From JBFMEX01 sp040752215 (GTDB lineage Bacteria; Pseudomonadota; Alphaproteobacteria; Rhizobiales; Hyphomicrobiaceae), in assembly GCA_040752215.1 (NCBI GenBank), contig JBFMEX010000068.1, forward strand, positions 11,958 through 75,957: a stretch of 64,000 nucleotides of DNA. Reading direction: 5' to 3'. Each line of letters begins with the position of its first letter. The stretch's first letter is position 1. A program made the translations under genes and the position numbers. This document shows positions 57,390-64,000 of this stretch, piece by piece. Below the pieces are notes generated by a model. It was not told where the DNA came from. It searched no databases and was given only the letters and a program-made list of their open reading frames with translations.

Positions 57390-58298
57390 TCACCGTGCGC
57401 GCTGCGCCTCGACGCCGGCGACGATCTCGGTGATCTCGCGCGTGATCGCCGCCTGTCGCTGGCGGTTGTAGGAGATCGACAGCTTGCGGATCAGCTCGCC
57501 GGCGTTGCGCGTGGCCCGATCCGTCGCAGCCACACGCGCGCCTTCCTCCGAGGCCGCGCACTCGAGCAGCGCGCGGTAGACCTGCGTCGTCACGTGATGC
57601 GGAAGCAGCCGATTGAGCACGGCCGCCTCGTCCGGCTCGTAGAACGGCGCCGGCATCCCTTTGAGCCGATACGCGTCCGCCTCCGCCGCCGTCGTCGTCA
57701 CGGCATAGCGCGTCGGGATCAGCTGCTGCGATTGCGGCGGCTGATGCAAGATCGAGCGGAAGCGCGCATAGATCTGGCAGCAGACGTCGAACTCGCCGGC
57801 CGCGAACATGGCGAGGATCCGATCCGCGATCGGCACTGCATGCTGGAACCCGATTCTGTGGAAGTGCCCGTGCTCGATCGTGGCGACGATCTTCTTGCCA
57901 TGCTCGCGCTCGAGCAGCCGGCGCCCCTTACGGCCGATGCACAGCACACGAGCCTGCTGGCCATTTACCTCCAGCCGCGCGATGCGCTGCTTGACGAGCT
58001 TGATCACACCCCCATTGAGGCCGCCGCACAGGCCGCGATCGGTCGTGAACGCGACCAGCAGGTGCACTGTCTCACGACCCCTGCCGGCGAACAGCGGCAT
58101 CCGCTCGGCGATCGCCGGCGCGCGGGCGCAGATCTGCGCCATCAGCTCGTCGAGCCCCTTGGCGTAGGGACGCGTCGCCTCGATCGCGACGCGCGCACCG
58201 CGCAGCCGTGTCGTCGCCACGAGATGCATGGCGCGCGTCATCTTCTGCGTCGAGCGGACCGTTACGATCCGCTGTCTGAGCTGCTTCAGACCCGGCAT
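57390..58298 (-). CDS. atpG: ATP synthase gamma subunit, orphan copy
   Basis: A 302-residue gamma subunit, complete in both ends. The N-terminus MPGLKQLRQRIVTVRSTQKMTRAMH and the C-terminus SISYNRQRQAAITREITEIVAG are the conserved coiled coil, and TTDRGLCGGLNG lies in between. It should form the rotor shaft of an F-type ATPase. No other atp genes flank it: the OMP gene ends 12 bp away on the opposite strand, and a flavoprotein is on the other side. It may be an N-ATPase-type remnant, since atpG ends those operons, or a displaced paralogue. Confidence 0.85.
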   Translation of the reverse strand: MPGLKQLRQRIVTVRSTQKMTRAMHLVATTRLRGARVAIEATRPYAKGLDELMAQICARAPAIAERMPLFAGRGRETVHLLVAFTTDRGLCGGLNGGVIKLVKQRIARLEVNGQQARVLCIGRKGRRLLEREHGKKIVATIEHGHFHRIGFQHAVPIADRILAMFAAGEFDVCCQIYARFRSILHQPPQSQQLIPTRYAVTTTAAEADAYRLKGMPAPFYEPDEAAVLNRLLPHHVTTQVYRALLECAASEEGARVAATDRATRNAGELIRKLSISYNRQRQAAITREITEIVAGVEAQRAR

Positions 58299-58396
58299 GC
58301 GACAGGGCTCTCGCTCAGGCGCGACGCTTGCGTGTGCCGCACACGCGGCCAAAGAGGAGCTTGGTCATCGAGAGATCTCCGCGTCGTCGTCGGGCT

Positions 58397-60031
58397 TCAA
58401 ATCTGCTCCGGCACCATCGCGATGGCGCCGCACGGGCATTCGGCCGCGCACAACCCGCAGCCCTTGCAGAAGTCGTAGTCGAACGCGTAGCCCTTGCCCG
58501 GTCCGAGCTTGTCGACCGCGTTGTCCGGGCACAGCCCGTAGCAGTTGTCGCATTCGAAACAGTTGCCGCACGACAGGCAGCGGCGCGACTCATAGAGCGC
58601 CGTCTCGGCGTCGAGGCCCTGCACGATTTCCTTGAACGAGCTCATCCGCCGCGCCAGATCGAGCGTCGGCTGGTGGGTCTTATCGGCGTCGGAGAAATAC
58701 CAGGTGTTGAGCCGCTCGAAGCCGGCGAGCTCCGGTCGGGCGGGATGCACGTAGTGCGTGCCCCTGAGATAGGCGTCGATGTTGCGCGCCGCGAGCTTGC
58801 CGTGACCGACGGCGACCGTCACCGAGCGCTCGGCCGGCACCAGGTCGCCTCCCGCGAAGACACCCGGATGCCCGGTCATCATCCCGGCATCGACCTCGAC
58901 CACGCCGTCCTTGGAGATGACGACGCCCGGTAGCGCTGAGAGGAAGGCCGAGTCTGAGGCCTGGCCGAGCGCCAGCACCAGCGTGTCCGCCTCCAGCGAC
59001 TCGAACTCTCCCGTCGGCTGCGGCCATCCCTTCGCGTCGAGTGCCATCCGCTCGACCTTGATCGTCGAGCCCTCGATCCCGGCAATCGTCCTGAGCCAAT
59101 GGACCTCGACGCCCTCCTCGAGCGCCTCGGCGACCTCGAAATCATGCGCCGGCATCATGTCGCGCGAGCGCCGGTAGATGATCATCGCCTCCTTGGCGCC
59201 GAGTCGCTCGGCGGTCCGCGCCACGTCGAGCGCGGTGTTGCCGCCGCCGTAGACCGCAACACGGCGGCCGAGGAACGACGGCGGCGAGCCAGCCTCCACG
59301 TCCTTGAGCACGCCGACTGCATCGAGAATGCCGCCCGCGTCCCGCGCCGGGATGTCGACCCGCTTGGCGAGATGCGCGCCGATGGCGACGAACGCGGCGT
59401 CGCAATGCTCCTCGCGCATCGTCCGCTCGAGGTCCTCGATGCGGCTCGACAGGCGAATCTCGACGCCGAGGCCGGTGATGCGCGCGATCTCGGCATCGAG
59501 CACGTCGCGCGGCAGGCGATAGGCCGGAATGCCGAAACGCATCATGCCGCCGGCGACCGGCCCGGCCTCGTGGATGACGACCGCGTGACCGAGGCGGCGC
59601 AGGTGATACGCGGCCGAAAGCCCGCTCGGCCCCGCGCCGACCACCAGCACGCGCTTGCCCGAATCGGGAGCGCAATCGACGCGCCAGCCGCGCTCCAGCG
59701 CCTCGTCGCCGAGGAACCGCTCGACCGCGTGAATATTGACGGCGCGATCCAGCTTGCCGCGGTTGCATGCGCCCTCGCAGGGGTGATAGCAGACGCGCCC
59801 GTGCAGCGCCGGAAAGGGGTTGTCGGCGGTAATGATGCGCCACGCCCCCTCGTAGTCGCCCTCCTCGGCGGCGTGCAGCCAGCCCTGGATGTTCTCCCCC
59901 GCCGGGCAGGCGTCGTTACAGGGAGGCAGGCGATGCACGTAGACCGGGCGCTGTGTGCGCCAGCTGCCTGTGTGGTTGGCCAGGCTCGACCCGATGTCGA
60001 GCGTGATCGCGAACGGCTTCCTCTGCGTCAC
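58397..60031 (-). CDS. GltD-like FAD oxidoreductase with fused ferredoxin domain
   Basis: A 544-residue protein. An N-terminal Cys-rich Fer4_20 region (PCNDACPAGENIQGW, HPCEGACNRGKLD) is followed by the FAD/NAD(P) domains of the glutamate synthase small-subunit type (VLVVGAGPSGLSAAYHL; YGGGNTALDVAR) and a C-terminal region with 4Fe-4S cysteines, the last cluster being CKGCGLCAAECPCG. It probably moves electrons between the porABG enzyme and NADP(H). GTG at 60031 overlaps the porB stop by 4 bp, so it is part of the por operon. It supplies the ferredoxin module that is otherwise a separate delta subunit. Confidence 0.82.
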   Translation of the reverse strand: MTQRKPFAITLDIGSSLANHTGSWRTQRPVYVHRLPPCNDACPAGENIQGWLHAAEEGDYEGAWRIITADNPFPALHGRVCYHPCEGACNRGKLDRAVNIHAVERFLGDEALERGWRVDCAPDSGKRVLVVGAGPSGLSAAYHLRRLGHAVVIHEAGPVAGGMMRFGIPAYRLPRDVLDAEIARITGLGVEIRLSSRIEDLERTMREEHCDAAFVAIGAHLAKRVDIPARDAGGILDAVGVLKDVEAGSPPSFLGRRVAVYGGGNTALDVARTAERLGAKEAMIIYRRSRDMMPAHDFEVAEALEEGVEVHWLRTIAGIEGSTIKVERMALDAKGWPQPTGEFESLEADTLVLALGQASDSAFLSALPGVVISKDGVVEVDAGMMTGHPGVFAGGDLVPAERSVTVAVGHGKLAARNIDAYLRGTHYVHPARPELAGFERLNTWYFSDADKTHQPTLDLARRMSSFKEIVQGLDAETALYESRRCLSCGNCFECDNCYGLCPDNAVDKLGPGKGYAFDYDFCKGCGLCAAECPCGAIAMVPEQI

Positions 60032-61017
60032 GCGGCACTCTCCGGCACAAGCTTGAAGCGGCGGATGTTGCGGTCGGCGATCGCCTGGATGGCCGCGATC
60101 GCGTCGGCGTCGTCGAGGAGATGGCGGAACCGCTTCTGCAGCGAGAGATAGGCCTCGACCGGTTGCCGGCGCCGGATCGCCGTCACGTCGGTCACCTCGC
60201 CCGCCTCCGCCTCGAACAGCGGGAACAGCCCCGTCTCGACGGCGAGCCGCGCCAGCAGGATCGTGTTGCAAGGCTCGGCGCCCCAGCCGAGCGGGCACGG
60301 CACGTGGATGTGGATGAAGCGCGCGCCGCTCATCGCCATCGCCCGCGTCACCTTCGCCTCGAGGTCGTGGAGATCGGCGACGGTGGCCGTCGCGACATAA
60401 GGAATGTCGTGCGCCATCGCGATGACGGCCGGGTGCTTGCCCTGGCCGAACACGTTGCCGGGATGCACGCCGACGGCCGGCGTGGTCGAGGTGCGTGCGC
60501 CCGGCGGCGTGCAGCCCGAGCGCTGGACGCCTGTGTTCATGTAAGCTTCGTTATCATAGCAGACGTAGAGCACGTCATCGTTGCGCTCCAGCATTCCGGA
60601 GAGGCATCCCATGCCGATGTCGACCGTGCCGCCGTCGCCGCCCTGCGCCAACACCCGTGTCGTCGTCTTGCCCTTGGCGCGCAGCGCCGCCGCCACGCCG
60701 GTTGCCACCGCCGGGGCGTTGCCGAACAGCGAATGCAGCCACGCGACCCGCCACGACGACTGCGGATAGGGCGTCGAGAACACCTCGAGGCAGCCGGTGG
60801 CGTTGACGCAGATGAGCTGGCCGTCCGCTGCCCGCATCGCCGCATCGACGGCGTAGCGTGCGCCGAGCGCCTCCCCGCAGCCCTGGCAGGCGCGGTGGCC
60901 GCTGGTCAGCGAGTTGTTGCGCTCGATCGTCGCCTGCACGGTGCGGCTCCCGGCGTCGAGCAGCCGGTTGCCGACCGTGAACGTGCCAGTCTGATAGAAC
61001 TTGACCCGCTGTGTCAT
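60028..61017 (-). CDS. porB: 2-oxoacid:ferredoxin oxidoreductase, beta subunit (TPP)
   Basis: A 329-residue TPP-binding subunit. The TPP/Mg motif reads GGDGGTVDIGMG...DNEAYMNTG, and cluster cysteines lie in ACQGCGEALG and CVNATGCLEV. It catalyses the decarboxylation half reaction of pyruvate or another 2-oxoacid. It is coupled to porA and to the flavoprotein by 4-bp overlaps, so all three are one translational unit. Substrate specificity is not readable from the sequence. Confidence 0.85.
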   Translation of the reverse strand: MTQRVKFYQTGTFTVGNRLLDAGSRTVQATIERNNSLTSGHRACQGCGEALGARYAVDAAMRAADGQLICVNATGCLEVFSTPYPQSSWRVAWLHSLFGNAPAVATGVAAALRAKGKTTTRVLAQGGDGGTVDIGMGCLSGMLERNDDVLYVCYDNEAYMNTGVQRSGCTPPGARTSTTPAVGVHPGNVFGQGKHPAVIAMAHDIPYVATATVADLHDLEAKVTRAMAMSGARFIHIHVPCPLGWGAEPCNTILLARLAVETGLFPLFEAEAGEVTDVTAIRRRQPVEAYLSLQKRFRHLLDDADAIAAIQAIADRNIRRFKLVPESAA

Positions 61018-62282
61018 GCGCCGTCCCCCGCCCGTCGTCCGACACCGACGAGGCCCATCTCGCGCAGGATGTTCTCCGCGATCGGCCCCGAGCGGCGGCG
61101 CTCCTTCGCGCGCGCCAGCTCGCGGTCGACGATTGGCCAGTCGAGATCGAGGAAGTGCGGGTCGTCGAGCCGGTCGGCCACCGCATCGCCGACCGCACGG
61201 GCGAGCGATGCCTTGGTGATCGGCCGCCCGCCGAGCCCGGCGATGACGGTATAGACGGGTGTGGTGAGGCCTCTGAGCGCCATGCGCACGTTGGAGGCGA
61301 CGATGCCGCCGAGCCCGAGCGCCAGATCCTTCTCGACCACCACGACGCGCGCCGCGCCCGCGAGCGCGCCCCTCAGCTCGCCGAGCGGGAACGGGCGGAA
61401 CGAGACGATTTTCACCGCGCCGACCGCCTGTCCGTCGTCTCGCAGCTCGTCGACCAGATCCTTGATCGTGCCGTTGATCGAGCCGAGCGCGACCACGATC
61501 GTCTCCGCCCCCTCGGTGCGATAGGGCGCGATCAGGCCGCCACTCTGCCGTCCGAATGCGCGCGTGAACTCCTCCGCCAGCTCCGGGATCAACCCCAGCG
61601 CCTGTAGCTGCTTGTGGTGAGCGAGATAGCGCACCTCGGCAAACGCCTCCGGTCCGACCATCGCCCCGATCGTGACCGGGTCGGCGGGGTCGAGCACCTG
61701 CACCGGCTCGAACGGCGGCAGGTAGGCGTCGACCAACTCCTGGCTCGGGACGTCCACCCGCTCGTAGGCGTGAGTGAGGATGAACCCGTCGACGCACACC
61801 ATCACCGGCACGCTCAGCGCCTCGGCGAGACGGAATGCCTGGATGTGCAGGTCGACCGCCTCCTGGTTCGATTCCGCGTGCAGCTGGATCCAGCCCGAGT
61901 TGGCGAGCGCCATCGAGTCGGAGTGATCGTTCCAGATGTTGATCGGCGCACCGATCGCGCGGTTGCCGACCGTCATCACGATCGGCAGGCCGAGTCCCGA
62001 CGCGTTGTAGACCGCCTCCGCCATGAACAGCAGGCCCTGGCTCGAGGAGGCAGTGTAGGCCCGCGCGCCGGCCGCCGACGCGCCGATCGAGGCGCTCATC
62101 GCCGCGAACTCGCTCTCGACGTTGATGAACTGGCAGGCGCCGAGCCGGCCCTCGCGCACGATCCGCGAAAGGTTCTCGACGATATGCGTCTGCGGCGTGA
62201 TCGGATAGGCACAGATGACCTCCGGGCGACACAGCGCGACCGCCTCGGCCATCGCCTCCGATCCCTCGACTTGCTTCAGCAT
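61014..62282 (-). CDS. porA: 2-oxoacid:ferredoxin oxidoreductase, alpha subunit
   Basis: A 422-residue PorA-type subunit. The pyrimidine-binding domain has CAYPITPQTHIVE and YTASSSQGLLFMAEAVYNASG, and IWNDHSDSMALANSGWIQLHAES is a typical substrate-pocket run. The ATG at 62282 (MLKQVEGSEAMAEAV) fits the family. The gene overlaps porB by 4 bp. Confidence 0.85.
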   Translation of the reverse strand: MLKQVEGSEAMAEAVALCRPEVICAYPITPQTHIVENLSRIVREGRLGACQFINVESEFAAMSASIGASAAGARAYTASSSQGLLFMAEAVYNASGLGLPIVMTVGNRAIGAPINIWNDHSDSMALANSGWIQLHAESNQEAVDLHIQAFRLAEALSVPVMVCVDGFILTHAYERVDVPSQELVDAYLPPFEPVQVLDPADPVTIGAMVGPEAFAEVRYLAHHKQLQALGLIPELAEEFTRAFGRQSGGLIAPYRTEGAETIVVALGSINGTIKDLVDELRDDGQAVGAVKIVSFRPFPLGELRGALAGAARVVVVEKDLALGLGGIVASNVRMALRGLTTPVYTVIAGLGGRPITKASLARAVGDAVADRLDDPHFLDLDWPIVDRELARAKERRRSGPIAENILREMGLVGVGRRAGDGA

Positions 62283-62340
62283 CGCTTCCGGCTCTCTTGT
62301 GCTCTCTGCCTCGGTCCTGTGGTCCTTCTCGTGATGTTCC

Positions 62341-62901
62341 TCAGCCGAGCCGCACCGCGTCGTGCGCCTCCGCCGCGGCGTCGGCATTCCTGCGGCCGAT
62401 CTCACCCTTGAGCTTGTCGGCGATCGCCGCCCGGACCGAATCCAGCCGGATCTGCCCGGTGACAGCGGCGAACGCGCCGAGCAACGCCGCATTCGGCAAC
62501 GCTCGACCGATGTGGCGCTGGCTGATCTCGCTCGCCGCCACTGTGCAAACGTGATGCGCCGGCAACCGGCTCGCGACCTCGTCGATGCCGAGCTCGGCCG
62601 GGCTGCGCGAGGTGTTGATGAGCAGGAAGCCCGTGCCCTCGAGGCCACTGAACAGATCGACCTGGTGGAGCAGCGTCGGATCCTGGATGATCAGCGCGTC
62701 GGGTCGGGCGACCGGCTCGCGCAGCCGGATCTCCTTGTCGTCGATCCGGCAGAATGCCATCACCGGCGCGCCCATGCGCTCGGAGCCGAAGCTCGGAAAT
62801 GCCTGCGCGTAGCGGCCCTCCAGGAACGCGGCGACCGACAACACCTCGGCGGCCGTCACCACGCCCTGGCCGCCCCGACCATGAATACGCGTCTGGAACA
62901 T
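62341..62901 (-). CDS. porG: 2-oxoacid:ferredoxin oxidoreductase, gamma subunit
   Basis: A 186-residue gamma subunit with the family start IHGRGGQGVVTAAEVL, the AFPSFGSERMGAPVMAFCRIDD stretch and the C-terminal NAALLGAFAAVTG. The first gene of the leftward por operon, 58 bp before porA. No separate delta (ferredoxin) gene is present; the flavoprotein at the end supplies Fe-S clusters. Confidence 0.85.
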   Translation of the reverse strand: MFQTRIHGRGGQGVVTAAEVLSVAAFLEGRYAQAFPSFGSERMGAPVMAFCRIDDKEIRLREPVARPDALIIQDPTLLHQVDLFSGLEGTGFLLINTSRSPAELGIDEVASRLPAHHVCTVAASEISQRHIGRALPNAALLGAFAAVTGQIRLDSVRAAIADKLKGEIGRRNADAAAEAHDAVRLG

Positions 62902-63171
62902 GTCACCACTGCGGGTGGGAAAGCACCGATTGGCTCGCCTACCACACGCGGCTCCGGACAGACTTATCCTGTGTCAAAGTGCACTGCACCAAGCTTGCGC
63001 GAGCACGCGCGCGCCGCGCGGCGTTGCATCGGTTGCAACAGTCTCGGCTCCGTGCTTGGCTCGGCCAGAGCTGCGCGCAAATCGACTCTCGTCGAGGAGG
63101 CAGCATGCCATTGCCAAGCAGCGGCGAAGCGGTGCAAGAGCGAGCGTGAGCGTACGACCGGAAGCACACCC

Positions 63172-64000
63172 ATGAGCGATCGCACGACGGACAGCGCCGC
63201 GGTCGAGGCAATCGTCGCCGGCGACCACGCCGATCCGTTCTCCTTTCTCGGCCCGCATGCCGACCGGGTCACCGGCGAGACGGTGATCCGTGCCTTCCTG
63301 CCCGGCGAGGAGCCGGCCGAGATCATTGCCGTCGACGGCACGGCGCTGGCCCCGATGCGCCGCGTGCACGGCGCCGGCCTGCTCGAGGCCCGTCTGCCCG
63401 CGGGGGCGCTCCGCGGCGCCTATCGCCTGCGGCTCGGCTCGGGGCGCGAGATCGACGACCCCTATCGTTTCGGCCCCGTGCTCGGCGACCTCGACCTCCA
63501 CCTGCTCGGCGAAGGCACCCACTACCGCAACTATGAGAAGCTCGGCGCCCACCTCGTTACCCACCAAGGCGTCGCCGGCGTGCACTTCGCGGTGTGGGCG
63601 CCGAATGCACGCCGCGTCAGCGTGGTCGGTGACTTCAACCGCTGGGACGGGCGTTGCCATCCGATGCGGCTGCACCCGGGCGTCGGCGTGTGGGAGATCT
63701 TCATCCCCGGCCTCGCCGAGGGCACGCTCTACAAGCTCGAGATCAAGGCCCGCGACGGCCGCATCCTGCCGCTCAAGGCAGACCCCTATGCATTCGCGAT
63801 GGAGCCGCCGCCGCGCACTGCCTCGCGCGTCGTGCGGCACGGGGCCTTCGCCTGGACCGACGGCCAATGGATGGGCGAGCGCCAGCACCACAACTCCCGC
63901 GACGCGCCGATCAGCATCTATGAGGTGCACCTGGGCTCGTGGCGCCGCCGGCTCGACCAGGGTGGCCGCTCGCTCACCTACCGAGAGCTCGCCGACGAGC
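63172..64000 (+). CDS. glgB: 1,4-alpha-glucan branching enzyme (3' partial)
   Basis: The first 276 residues of a GH13 branching enzyme, which runs off the right edge. The N-terminal domains (DHADPFSFLGPH..., HLVTHQGVAGVHFAVWAPNARRVSVVGDFNRWDGR) are the CBM48 repeats typical of GlgB, and SIYEVHLGSWRR opens the catalytic domain. It would introduce alpha-1,6 branches in glycogen. The ATG at 63172 fits the usual opening. Its catalytic residues lie beyond the window. Confidence 0.9.
   Translation, partial: MSDRTTDSAAVEAIVAGDHADPFSFLGPHADRVTGETVIRAFLPGEEPAEIIAVDGTALAPMRRVHGAGLLEARLPAGALRGAYRLRLGSGREIDDPYRFGPVLGDLDLHLLGEGTHYRNYEKLGAHLVTHQGVAGVHFAVWAPNARRVSVVGDFNRWDGRCHPMRLHPGVGVWEIFIPGLAEGTLYKLEIKARDGRILPLKADPYAFAMEPPPRTASRVVRHGAFAWTDGQWMGERQHHNSRDAPISIYEVHLGSWRRRLDQGGRSLTYRELADE

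Noticed and set aside
57390..58298. Part of an atp operon
   Set aside because: Neither neighbour is an ATPase gene. One is convergent and the other encodes a flavoprotein.

Overview
The window is high-G+C bacterial chromosome, densely packed with genes. It suggests an alphaproteobacterium of the Hyphomicrobiales (Rhizobiales) type. The block ubiG / lysC-ptsP-HTH-prfA-prmC-DUF4167 / clpB is a familiar core neighbourhood in that order. An alphaproteobacterial-type RNase P RNA, DUF2147 and DUF4167 proteins and an FNR/FixK-type box fit as well. No tRNA, rRNA, phage, IS element or CRISPR array was seen.

Region 1 (1-18.7 kb) is the most distinctive part. It starts with the end of panB, then a small cysteine-rich membrane protein behind a perfect FNR/FixK box. 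A SoxCD-type sulfite dehydrogenase and a GldA/GldFG-like ABC system follow. Next are two divergent operons that I read as methanesulfonate utilisation: msmABCD on the plus strand (12.3-15.8 kb) and a leftward ABC importer (6.5-11.7 kb) with one binding protein, two permeases and two ATPases. The key evidence is the hydroxylase Rieske motif C-X-H-X26-C-X2-H, the enlarged spacing described for methanesulfonate monooxygenase. The enzyme would release formaldehyde and sulfite, and the SoxC-type molybdoenzyme nearby could oxidise the sulfite. A cNMP-binding protein, XdhC, a MobA/MocA-like nucleotidyltransferase and a b-type cytochrome follow on the same strand.

Region 2 (18.7-38.3 kb) is mostly housekeeping: clpB, a MOSC protein, DUF4167, prmC, prfA, ptsP, lysC, ubiG, a DjlA-like co-chaperone, an amidase, rnpB, a small cytochrome c and an alpha/beta hydrolase. 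It also holds a likely frameshifted small gene (21.6-22.1 kb) and an internally deleted EamA transporter remnant (34.0-34.3 kb).

Region 3 (38.3-57.4 kb) carries a family 4 glycosyltransferase and a fused indolepyruvate ferredoxin oxidoreductase. An unrecognised large membrane protein with a small partner follows, then an alpha-2-macroglobulin/PBP1C pair, a lipoprotein PHB-depolymerase-like hydrolase and an outer-membrane barrel protein. A nest of palindromic intergenic repeats lies between the macroglobulin and PBP1C genes.

Region 4 (57.4-64.0 kb) reads leftward: an ATP synthase gamma gene with no other ATPase genes beside it, and porG-porA-porB with a GltD-like flavoprotein that carries its own ferredoxin domain. 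The start of glgB runs off the right edge.
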